In this document: piece by piece, positions 18,473-26,424 of the stretch
How the letters are laid out: each line of letters opens with the position of its first letter
How positions within the stretch are numbered: the first letter of the stretch is position 1
Origin: Nitzschia sp. DOCU1
Taxonomy: Eukaryota > Bacillariophyta > Bacillariophyceae > Bacillariales > Bacillariaceae
Direction of reading: 5' to 3'
DNA length: 26,424 nucleotides
Assembly: GCA_951394045.1 (NCBI GenBank)
Contig: CATOAN010000009.1
Coordinates: forward strand, 1 to 26,424
Notes under the pieces: model-generated
The model's database searches: none
What the model saw: only the letters and a program-made list of their open reading frames with translations
Told to the model about the DNA's origin: nothing
Translations under genes and position numbers: made by a program

Positions 18473-19828
18473 ATGCTGATGACCACGAGAGCGACGAATG
18501 GAGCATCCAATGAATCTCTGCCACCATCCATTCCCGCGCGTCGCTCATCGTACATTGACGAAGACGAAGAGAGCGGTGGCATCCACCATGAGTTCACATT
18601 GGTGAGCCCTGAGATAGCAATAACCGGGGTGTCACTGGTACCAGAGAACCGTCCTCAAAACCAAGAACATGCATCAAGCAAACGAATCGTCGAAGAAGTA
18701 AATGTTCAGCGAGCAGTAATGTCGAGCACAGATTTGCTTCTTGTCAGTCCACACCAAACAAAGGCAGCGTCAACTTTAATGGGTGGGGCATCATCCTCAT
18801 TTTCGCCATCAGTGCTTCTGTCGCAAAGACGGCAAAAGCGGCGAGACTCAGCCAGACGGCAACAGCAACAATCGCTTCTACTATGTCCCTTAGCCCCTGG
18901 TGCCCCACCAGTCCACTCTTTCCGAAGGAGTAGCTATGGAACGAAAAGCAGCTGTTCGTCAACCTCCTCGTCTATGGTGACCGACGAGGAAGAGGAGCGT
19001 AGCATCAGCACGTTCAAAATGCCGATGCTTGAGTCTTTTTCTTGCAGTAACGACGATGACGATGCGATGTCCTTCTTGGATGAAAGTTATGCAAGTTTGT
19101 ATGACGACCATGAACACGACGAGGGAAAGGCTACGATCGAGGAAGGTGACCATGAGGAAGAGAGTAGTAATTCGTCTGCTGCTGTGGAGAACCCCCTTAG
19201 TAGTAGTACTACTACTCATGGGGGGCGGGCGGACAACAGTCGCCCTGCTATTGATGAATTTGAATCAAATGCTCGGCGGGATGCTAGTGGTGGGCCTATG
19301 AATCATGTAAACAACCGCAGTGATTGTTCTGAAAACGGCGAACAGCAACAACAAAGCATTGCTCAAAGGAGCATTCCGAGAGTTATTATTGGTGCTGAAC
19401 TTCTTTCAGAGCAAAGAAGGGCACTATCCTCTCCTGGTACGCTTAGTAGAGAACGACCGGTACCTTCGCTTCGAAACATGATTGCTTCGTCTTCCGACCA
19501 CACGCCGCGACCGCCAGTCCCTACTACTACGTTGACACCAGCTCACAGCAGCAATGAACTACAACCTGTCCTCAACACGGCTTCCATAGCAAACATGAAT
19601 AGAATGAAATCCGATGCACGCTGGAGAAGTTCATCCTCGGATCATTCTTCATCTACCGCCCCTATCATGAATCTGAGCAATCATCGTGGGGATCCTCGAT
19701 GGGCTTCTTCGTTCTCCGACCATTCTGTGTCATCTACCGTTACCCGGATCAGCATGAACAATGTGAAGCAGCAGCAGCCGAATCGTGCTACTAGTGCCAC
19801 ACCGCATTATCGACATTCGCTTGCGTGA
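18473..19828 (+). CDS. Ser-rich disordered protein, 451 aa, unknown function
   Basis: One open frame from ATG 18473 (AAAGAAATGC) to TGA 19826-19828. Not recognised, with no membrane span or fold. It has an early PARRSSYIDEDEE motif with a possible basophilic kinase site, then a Gln/Arg run (RRQKRRDSARRQQQQ), an acidic stretch (about 185-230), a QQQQ run, and near the C-terminus two similar blocks at about 379-390 (DARWRSSSSDHS) and 404-415 (DPRWASSFSDHS). Composition and the RRSS motifs resemble the next gene (20506-22797), so the two may be distant relatives or share a regulator. A scaffold or phospho-regulated role is guesswork. An 18-bp perfect palindrome lies inside the coding region (19199-19216). 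Confidence 0.72.
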   Translation: MLMTTRATNGASNESLPPSIPARRSSYIDEDEESGGIHHEFTLVSPEIAITGVSLVPENRPQNQEHASSKRIVEEVNVQRAVMSSTDLLLVSPHQTKAASTLMGGASSSFSPSVLLSQRRQKRRDSARRQQQQSLLLCPLAPGAPPVHSFRRSSYGTKSSCSSTSSSMVTDEEEERSISTFKMPMLESFSCSNDDDDAMSFLDESYASLYDDHEHDEGKATIEEGDHEEESSNSSAAVENPLSSSTTTHGGRADNSRPAIDEFESNARRDASGGPMNHVNNRSDCSENGEQQQQSIAQRSIPRVIIGAELLSEQRRALSSPGTLSRERPVPSLRNMIASSSDHTPRPPVPTTTLTPAHSSNELQPVLNTASIANMNRMKSDARWRSSSSDHSSSTAPIMNLSNHRGDPRWASSFSDHSVSSTVTRISMNNVKQQQPNRATSATPHYRHSLA

Positions 19829-20505
19829 CCACGGCGACAGGCGGGGGAGGGGTCAGAGGGGTGGCTCGTCCTGCTACTACTAGTCTTGGTACTAACAAAT
19901 ACTAGTAGCTAGTAGTTATTTCATAGTACAAATACTACTAATAGCAGCAGTGAGACGACCCCAATTGTAGTAGTGACTGCCGTACGATAGCAGTAAACAG
20001 GACTTGGTCGTATCATACGAGAGCAAGGAGGAACGCCCTCGCTCGACCGCGATGGGATATGCTTCATGCGATTTCGTAGCCAACCGCAACCACCGATCAA
20101 CATTTATGCCCAGTGCATAGCCGCGCTAATACCCGGAACCGTTCTCTTTAGTGTTCGACCTTTTGACTGACTGAGAAATGACATTTCGCTCGGGCGTTAA
20201 AACGAACTTCTTCCGTCGGCCGAATTCCAGTCATTGAGAAGGCATAAATAATACAAAATAATATCGCCGGTGCCATAAGACTGTACTACTCGTGGTGAAG
20301 TGTTTTGCTGACGTGTGTACCACCATCGACGGCTATGCAGCAGAGAAAGGCCCCCTACCAGGTACGATACGCCGCAGCCCGCCGCAGCGACCATCCGGCA
20401 TCATACCCCCAACGGCATGTAGGCGTAGCGGGCGGATATCCATTGCGGTGACCATGTTAGTTTGCGGAAAGGGTTTGGAAGACAGTACTCTCTTTCCCGT
20501 TCCCC
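19829..20505 (+). other. Intergenic region rich in TAGTA/TACTA
   Basis: No supported gene. 19874-19950 has many TACTA/TAGTA/CTAGT words (TACTACTAGTC, ATACTAGTAGCTAGTAGT). The 3' part is the likely promoter and leader of the 20506 gene (TTTCCCGTTCCCCATGG at the start codon). Confidence 0.55.
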
Positions 20506-22797
20506 ATGGTAGCTGCAGGCGATCCTATGAAAGCTCAAGGAGAAAATGAAGATGGTGGGAGCCTCAAGGAAGATGCCGAAGATGTGCTTGAAGGCAGCTG
20601 GAGAAGCACAAACAGCAGTCGTTCCGATGGCGAATCCAGATCATTATCACCCGGCCCCGGCGGCAGGTCGAAACTAACAGCGAAGAAGAGTGCCGGGAGA
20701 AGGATGACGTCAAAGATGAAAAATCTCGCCATGTCGATTGCATCCGCCCCTGTTAATCTGGCCCAAGCAATCGCACCCAGTAATTCTTTTCGAAAGAGCA
20801 AGAAAGATGCTGCCGTCGCCGCTGCCTCTGCCGCCGCTACCGCTGAGGAACTGGAATCGTCGGGCGACGAGGATATAGAAGATGACATGCTGTCTGATGG
20901 AGAATTGGAAGACGAGTCGATCGATGCTGTTCTTGCTACTGCTCCAGCGCGTAGGCGAAAGGATGGCCGGTTAAGTGCTGTTATGGAACTCTCCGTGGAA
21001 TGGAAGGACGACGACGATCTGTTGGCGCGAGGAGGAACGGACGACGAGCAAGATGAGGACGGGGAAATAACACCATCGTCTGGAAAATCCGGAAACACCG
21101 GAAGCGATCGTTCCAAGCGAACAAGTCTAGCTTCCAAGGTAGGAAAAGCAGCGATCAGCATGGCCAAGGCCCCTCTGAATTTGACGAAACGACTTGGGAC
21201 TGTGGGGGAAGAAGATGAAATCAACGAGAAAGACCCTGTTTCCTCCTCAAGTCCGTCAATGGCTGCTACACTCCTCAATGCTCCTTCCAAGATGGTGAAA
21301 GATGCAGCAGTCGGGATTTCGAAGGTGCCTAAGAACATTGTCAAAGTTCAAAAGAATATTGCCAGTGGCATTAAAGAATTCGGACAATCGTCGATGTCGT
21401 CGATGTTTTCAACTCCCTCTTCTCGGGATGCAGTCAATCCTATATATTCTCCGGTCAGAAAAAACACGCACTTTGTCATTCGAGACAGCCGTCCGCCTCT
21501 GACCATCGACAACAGCTTGAACGGTAGTTCGCTTCGGTCATTTCTTGCGTCCAACCCAAGTGTGCGAAGTCGAGGACTGTTGATTGACAGTAGCGGTCAT
21601 TCGAGTTTTTCTCTGAGTAGTAGCGAACCAAGCACGCGCACCAGGTCACTCCATGGATCAGGACAGAGTTCACGATCTTCAATGGATAGCATGCCTAGTC
21701 TAATGAGTATGCGCAGCATGATGGACAGCATGGGTAGCATGCCAAGTTTGGCTTCGATTGGAATGCAAGATTCCGTCATGAATCTGAATCGCATGCCAAG
21801 TTTGGCTTCGATTGGGGCGCAAGATTCCGTCATGAATTTGAACAGCAGCTATGCGACCTATAACAGTCAGGAAACCAACGACAGCCGGTCTACGGTGGGC
21901 GGATCGTTCCATTTGCGTGACTTACAAATAATCTCTGACAACTTTGGCGGCGCACGGCCTACAGACACCTTTGCCGGCACACAGTTGGATGAGCTTTCAC
22001 CGGCATTTAATATTCGCTTTCATATGAAATACCCGGACAGCCACGCGCAACGCTGGGGAACGGGTGAGCAAACCTTTTCTCCCACTTCACCATTTGCGCC
22101 TTCCGTGCATTCCTATTCCTCGCGGTATACTACGGGTGTCAATATCGCCGACGGAAGCGCCTCCGGCGTCGGCACGGCTGCCTCGTCTAATGGTCAAGGG
22201 GATGCAGCTCCTATGTTAGTCAGGCGCCAGATGTCGATCGAATTTTCATCGTTTAGCAGTAGCGCTTCTCTCTCCCCGATGGTATCACCATCAGGATCTA
22301 ACCGAAGCCTGACTGGCAGAAAAACTCTGCCTGTATGGTCAGCAGGACCTTCGGATTCGGCTCCAAATGCGGCCCAACGTCGAGTTTCGGACCGCCTCTC
22401 GTTGATGTCGCTGCCATTTGCCGGTAACTTTGAGTCAAACAGCGACCTACGATTGAGTGAGCCTGATATGACGATTTCAGGGGGACTCCCGGCCGTAACA
22501 ACGACTAATGCTCGGACAGACTCTCTGGGTGCTGGCTTTTCAGCACCCACCGACGCGGCGCCGCGTGCGGCCAGACGGCGATCCTCGTCGCAACACAACA
22601 AAGTGCCCCTGCCAACACTCTTGGAAGTGGACGACCATCAAAACGGCGAGAAACCCTCTATGATTGACGCAGCGACATTGGTGGCTGCTTCTTACGAGGA
22701 AGATTCGCCCAAGGATTCGACACCGCGAGTTGCAACCAGGCGGTCGTCATACCAAGACAACACAGTGCCCCCGTTGCCACCTGTTGCCGAAGATTGA
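20506..22797 (+). CDS. Ser/Met-rich repeat protein with amphipathic helices, 763 aa, unknown function
   Basis: One open frame from ATG 20506 (CCCCATGG) to TGA 22795-22797. Not recognised. N-terminal 1-60 is disordered. Three related helical blocks follow: about 69-90 (KMKNLAMSIASAPVNLAQAI), 207-230 (SKVGKAAISMAKAPLNLTKR) and 250-295 (APSKMVKDAAVGISKVPKNI). They have small residues, Lys and a central A-P-x-N/K-x-L/I, and could lie on membranes or pack as helices. Acidic linkers lie between them. Residues about 385-446 are Met/Ser-rich with two 18-residue tandem units. The C-terminus has two RRRSSSQHNKVPLP / RRSSYQDNTVPPLP blocks with possible kinase sites. The end of the coding region and 3' flank are duplicated in tandem, and a second frame stays open beyond the stop. 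Confidence 0.77.
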   Translation: MVAAGDPMKAQGENEDGGSLKEDAEDVLEGSWRSTNSSRSDGESRSLSPGPGGRSKLTAKKSAGRRMTSKMKNLAMSIASAPVNLAQAIAPSNSFRKSKKDAAVAAASAAATAEELESSGDEDIEDDMLSDGELEDESIDAVLATAPARRRKDGRLSAVMELSVEWKDDDDLLARGGTDDEQDEDGEITPSSGKSGNTGSDRSKRTSLASKVGKAAISMAKAPLNLTKRLGTVGEEDEINEKDPVSSSSPSMAATLLNAPSKMVKDAAVGISKVPKNIVKVQKNIASGIKEFGQSSMSSMFSTPSSRDAVNPIYSPVRKNTHFVIRDSRPPLTIDNSLNGSSLRSFLASNPSVRSRGLLIDSSGHSSFSLSSSEPSTRTRSLHGSGQSSRSSMDSMPSLMSMRSMMDSMGSMPSLASIGMQDSVMNLNRMPSLASIGAQDSVMNLNSSYATYNSQETNDSRSTVGGSFHLRDLQIISDNFGGARPTDTFAGTQLDELSPAFNIRFHMKYPDSHAQRWGTGEQTFSPTSPFAPSVHSYSSRYTTGVNIADGSASGVGTAASSNGQGDAAPMLVRRQMSIEFSSFSSSASLSPMVSPSGSNRSLTGRKTLPVWSAGPSDSAPNAAQRRVSDRLSLMSLPFAGNFESNSDLRLSEPDMTISGGLPAVTTTNARTDSLGAGFSAPTDAAPRAARRRSSSQHNKVPLPTLLEVDDHQNGEKPSMIDAATLVAASYEEDSPKDSTPRVATRRSSYQDNTVPPLPPVAED
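21736..21843 (+). repeat. 54-bp coding tandem repeat (two units)
   Basis: 21736-21789 and 21790-21843 encode [S/R]MPSLASIG[M/A]QDSVMNLN twice. Few bases differ between the units. A shorter MPSL echo stands just before. Confidence 0.9.
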
Positions 22798-23123
22798 AAA
22801 TGATTCTCTTGACCAGGACATCTTCCTCAGGAACCAGAAGAAAGAAAGGGACACTAAAGTCCTGCCTAATTGTTGCCCTATTCTTGATGATATAGACACT
22901 GGCCAGAGCCGAGGCGGCGGGCATCCAGTGGATGCACGTTCATACCAAGACAACACAGTGCCCCCGTTGCCACTTGTTGCCGAAGATTGAAAATGATTCT
23001 CTTGACCAGGACATCTTCCTCAGGAAACAGAAGAAAGAAAGGGACGCGAAAGTCCTGTCTGATTGTTGCCCTATTCTTGATGATATCGACACAGGCCAGA
23101 GCCGAGGCGGCGGGCATCCAGTG
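22747..23123 (+). repeat. 193-bp tandem duplication over the stop codon
   Basis: 22747-22930 and 22940-23123 align over 184 bp at a constant offset of 193, with about 9-10 differences. Each unit holds the last 16 codons (SYQDNTVPPLP) plus stop and about 130 bp of 3' flank. In both units a second frame starting one base later is open through the flank. Confidence 0.93.
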
Positions 23124-23207
23124 CTGGGTGCACCTCCTATTGACGCTGGCTCGCTAAAACAAGCAATCTGTACTAGTACGATAGTAGCTACCGGTAGTAC
23201 CTGGTAG

Positions 23208-24388
23208 GCATCCATTAGATCTATGGTGGAACTAATTTTGTGAACTCCACGCCACTACTAAGCAGAGTAGACGTATTACTAGCAATAGCAATCGACATGA
23301 TGGCGGAGGATTACCAGGTACTCTATCGCCAGAAATAGCTCTCCCGGTCGGAGGCCATCACAGAGAAATGATTGATGGTCCGCAAAAATGTGGTCGGACG
23401 ATTAATAGCCTATGGAATGCACCAGCGCTAAAAGCATTCAGCAAATAGCACAAACGATCGGTATGGATGGCTCCATAGTGTGATCGGACTGCTCTATTAC
23501 CTGTACGAAATACTACTCGCAGAGTACATATCATAGCAGAGAGATCGGATGCATGATACGACGTGGCAAAAGTTTGACCAAAATACATAGTGTTAAAAAG
23601 AAGTCCTCAACAAGAAGAACTTTCCCGTCAATCTCTACTCTTTCCAGGAGATGTTGTGACGCCAAAAATTGGCTATAAGTATCTCCCAATTGTCGATACT
23701 ATGCTGGTCTGTCTCAGGATTGCGAGCTCATTATCATGACTGATCAAGCCTTTCGAGAAGATATGGTAGTATGGACGAGCTCGGATCCTCAGTTTGAATC
23801 CGGAGGCTAGTCACAACCGCACAGCAAGAGTACGGCTTTGCAACACTGCGAGGCCCTCATTTATTGGTGGCACCAAGACGGCCCGAAATGCTGCACCACT
23901 TTTTATGGTACGGTGATGGTGCCGGCGACGACGACGACGACAATGGAGACACATTTGAGCCTAGTGGTTCCAGCTAGTCATCATTCGCCTATTATTCTGT
24001 GCCATCAACGTATTTGGCACAACTGGGGAATGATGGCTCTTCGGTAGTCTACAAGGTCTGGTCTTCATTGCCGCAGTTGCAAGAATTACCCCTGTTGACT
24101 CGGGCCTGGCTTGGCACTCGGCACAAATAATGGAAGTGATAGTAGATTGCCTTTTTCGCAACAAAATTGCTTTCCACTAAGTAACTTGTATGCTAGACAA
24201 CGGAGGCATTACCATTCCACGCGTCGCCGCTTAGACAGAGGACCGCACAACACTGACTTTTTCATAGTATACGGTAGTAGGTCTGTAGTTGATTTCATGA
24301 ATTCAATTTTTTACAGTAAATTACAATAGCGTTAAGAGTCTATGCTGTTCAAGCTGCTTCGTCGCCTCGATTGCCCGCAAGTCAATCT
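23208..24388 (+). other. Non-coding stretch, nothing supported
   Basis: No frame over 80 codons, no protein-like translation, no tRNA-like fold. A CTACCGGTAG palindrome lies just before (23188-23197), in a TACTAGTACGATAGTAG context. Confidence 0.5.
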
Positions 24389-24468
24389 AATCAAATAGTA
24401 TTCGAGGTAATCGAATTCTATTCAAACTAATCAAGTTCTATTCAAAGTAATCGAATGCATTTCAATTC
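24389..24468 (+). repeat. 20-bp tandem repeat, four units
   Basis: Units at 24389, 24409, 24429 and 24449 follow the pattern AATCrA + (T)TCTATTCAAAsT with growing divergence at the ends. Each begins AATC. AT-rich minisatellite. Confidence 0.85.
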
Positions 24469-24913
24469 TTCATTCGGTTCCCTCCACTGCGAATCAATTC
24501 GATTCAATTACGTCTCCACAAGCAGTTTCCCTCTAGACACGATGACAGCAACAACCACATCACCGATGATGGTGACTGTAGACGTGCTGCAGTACCACCA
24601 ACCGCCAATAAAAGCAAGGAAAAGCCTTGCATGCTGATGAGAGCGGCCGTCCATGGTGACACACAATAAGAGTAAGGAAAATTGACTGATTGTTGGCTGA
24701 TTCCAACTGGATTGTCCAGCAATGCAAATCATTAAATTGTCTTCAAATGCTGCAAACTTACCGATGCCATGTGTCATTTGGGATTAAATGGTTGAAGCTG
24801 AAATGCTTGCCGCTATGGTGCAGTACTGGTACACTGCTTTGCACGTCGACTCCTTCGAATGATTGTAGTCCAAAATTATTAGTCTAATTAGTCATGTGTG
24901 ACATCATGTGTGA
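24469..24913 (+). other. Non-coding stretch, nothing supported
   Basis: Short frames only, none protein-like. Confidence 0.45.
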
Positions 24914-25030
24914 TGACGTAGCATGACGAGTGCGCTGCGCGCGGGCGCGGACGACAGGCCAGTCTCGGACATCGTCGGACAAGGCCCATTACCTATTGAC
25001 GTCACCAACGACGTGACGTTACGTGACGCA
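24914..25030 (+). promoter_or_regulatory. Cluster of TGACGT / CRE-like sites
   Basis: TGACGT at 24914-24919, a full CRE palindrome TGACGTCA at 24997-25004, TGACGT at 25014-25019 and a near match ACGTGACGC at 25021-25029. In diatoms TGACGT/ACGTCA sites bind bZIP factors in CO2/cAMP-responsive promoters. No gene start was recognised next to them, so their role is open. Confidence 0.4.
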
Positions 25031-25409
25031 AGCATCGCGCATGACTCCAGCTAGTCGTATGCCGATGAGATCCTAGTGTCAATGCCACCAAAGATCTGGC
25101 ACCTTGATGACATTGAGGTAACTATACTTTATTCCAGAGTAGCTGACAACGTCCAAGGAACCCTAGTGGAACGTCGTAGCTAGTCTACTACAAGATGCAT
25201 CAACCTCCTGTTCGGATTGTTGTCGACGCATGTCAATGTCTCGACTCTACCACTAGAACTACGAGAGGCTACGAGACAACTTTGTATGATGAAAAAGGTT
25301 ATTCCTAAAGCTAGTCATAATTTTCACAACTATTTCAATCCTACAAACGACGTAGTGCAATGGTGCACTTTTTTGAGATGAGTGCTGCGATGGGTGGTCC
25401 TGAGGCCGG
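25031..25409 (+). other. Non-coding stretch, nothing supported
   Basis: No protein-like frame and no clear repeats. Confidence 0.45.
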
Positions 25410-25470
25410 AGTCCATTGATTCATTTCTAAAAGTCCATTGATTCATTTCTAAGAGTCGATGGATTCAAAC
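25410..25470 (+). repeat. 22-bp tandem repeat (two and a half units)
   Basis: 25410-25431 and 25432-25453 are identical except for the last base (AGTCCATTGATTCATTTCTA core). A partial, diverged unit (AGTCGATGGATTC) follows at 25454. Confidence 0.85.
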
Positions 25471-25982
25471 AGTGCGGATGGATGTGCCCGGCAAATCAAA
25501 TCCAGGACAATGCTCAGGACGTCTCGTTTCAGTGGTTTGACATGGATATGGTCGCTGGAAAGCCGCTGGAGCAGCATGCAAGCGGAAAGATTCCGCTACA
25601 TCTTTCGGCAACAATACCTTGTGACCTTGATCTTCTTTTGACGATTGCACCTCTCTTTCGGTATGCAAGCATTGCATTACCATTGTAGAATATCATCCTC
25701 TTAAGATCATCATCATCATCCATCATGTCAGGGTCCAACAATAACAACACTGCATTTGCGAAAAAACGGAATCATCCATGTGCATCGAAAATTTGGCGCG
25801 CCTGTAGCCGCCGCTGAATTCAAGTATTTGCTGCAACGATACTTAACTTAGTTCGACTTCCTTCCGGGTAAGGAACGACAATGCCGTCAGATTCATCGTG
25901 AACTCAACATACTATACGCGCAAAGACCGAACATGCGGGACGTCGACAGATACATCTTCCTTCCATCGGTGGAGACAAAAGA

Positions 25983-26078
25983 GTCCGCAATATTTTCGTT
26001 AGCACTTGCGGACCGAAAAGTCCGCACTTTTGGGCGGGAAAACTGCGATAACGGTCGTTGCGGACCAAAAGTCCGCAA
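25983..26078 (+). repeat. Cluster of GTCCGCAA / TTGCGGAC inverted repeats (hairpins)
   Basis: GTCCGCAA at 25983-25990, TTGCGGAC at 26006-26013, GTCCGCA at 26020-26026, TTGCGGAC at 26058-26065 and GTCCGCAA at 26071-26078. Two tight hairpins result: 26007-26013 with 26020-26026 (loop CGAAAA) and 26058-26065 with 26071-26078 (loop CAAAA, perfect 8-bp stem). They look like a MITE-like element or a regulatory array. Confidence 0.85.
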
Positions 26079-26424
26079 GGAAAGAACGGCCCTCATACCA
26101 GGAGTCGAAAATGTCTCGCGTACCTTGGATGTTAGCATTACCTTAGGACAAAACAAACGGCCTAGTACAGCAACGACAGTTTGGACGGACTTTTAATGCA
26201 GTCGATAATTAAAAATTATCATTGCACGCCAGATAAATTTTGATTGCACACTACAGTACAGACAGTACCTGTATTCTCTTTCGCTCGACTTCTTCAATTT
26301 ATTTTTGCGTGCGCTAGTTCCGGTATTGCAGACCATCTTCAAGTAGTAGGGAGATAGGTAGGTTGATCATCCAGCAATCGGCACGCACAAAAAGAGATTG
26401 AAGACTGCCAGGAAAGTAACCATA
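26079..26424 (+). other. Non-coding stretch, nothing supported
   Basis: AT-rich with no protein-like frame. No feature recognised up to the window end. Confidence 0.45.

Noticed and set aside
20535..21344. 269-codon minus-strand frame opposite the 763-aa gene
   Set aside because: Ser/Ala/Phe-rich mirror of the Ser- and acidic-rich coding strand; typical antisense shadow.
22658..23215. Repeated minus-strand frames (KNRATIRQDF type) in the tandem duplication
   Set aside because: They are antisense reads of the 193-bp duplicated unit, with no independent evidence of coding.
23740..23815. tRNA-like TTTGAATCC segment
   Set aside because: No acceptor stem or anticodon arm can be paired around it.
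25459..25688. Possible exon FQWFDMDMVAGKPLEQHASG near 25520-25600
   Set aside because: It looks protein-like over about 45 codons, and TTTCAG before it could be an acceptor, but I cannot match it to a family and nothing upstream or downstream extends it.
25933..26196. 87-codon frames on both strands across the GTCCGCAA hairpins
   Set aside because: Produced by the inverted repeats themselves; no motif.
1..26424. Prokaryotic features (operons, CRISPR, attachment sites)
   Set aside because: Gene spacing, introns and transposon type are eukaryotic; no regularly spaced repeats of CRISPR type were seen.

Overview
The window looks like nuclear DNA of a diatom, most likely a pennate one. This is inferred from gene content, not from a database hit. 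The signs are: genes with no or very short introns (78 and 88 nt, GT-AG); a single-pass membrane protein with a plant-type LRR ectodomain and no kinase; a signal-peptide protein with three membrane spans and a D/N/Q-rich stretch; long Ser-rich disordered proteins; intergenic DNA rich in TAGTA/TACTA and TGACGT words; and a decayed non-LTR retrotransposon of an APE-endonuclease / RT / RNase H type that is common in diatoms and oomycetes. There are no operons, Shine-Dalgarno sites, tRNAs, rRNAs or CRISPR arrays.

Layout. 55-2280 (+) is an LRR membrane protein. 2564-2905 (+) is a broken piece that resembles a calcineurin-like phosphoesterase. It runs into a 5'-truncated, heavily mutated LINE (about 2906-7694, +) that still shows the end of the endonuclease, the RT with FVDD, RNase H, a Cys/His knuckle and the C-terminal tail in order across all three frames. 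7695-8299 holds short repeats and a pyrimidine-rich stretch on the minus strand. A 450-bp direct repeat, with 3 differences between copies, lies at 8300-8749 and 11096-11545. It flanks an unrecognised 585-aa gene (9048-10805, +), and its second copy ends 88 bp before a two-exon secreted/membrane protein gene (11634-13130, +).

14190-17145 (-) is a large gene with one clear intron, an in-frame TGA, an EGTHR motif that recalls DGQHR-type domains, and a Lys/Arg nuclear-localisation-like C-terminus. Directly next to its 5' end, on the other strand, is the last ~156 codons of a TRAP1/Hsp90 chaperone with nothing of the rest of that gene (17157-17627, +). Two Ser-rich disordered protein genes follow (18473-19828 and 20506-22797, +). 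The second carries internal repeats and a tandem duplication over its stop codon. From 23208 to the end no gene is supported; this stretch holds tandem repeats, a TGACGT cluster and a set of strong GTCCGCAA/TTGCGGAC inverted repeats.

I see no pathway linking the genes. The clearest stories are structural: local duplication of a possible 5'-leader block, a LINE next to a gene relic, a chaperone gene cut at a breakpoint, and a coding 3' end duplicated with a shifted frame.
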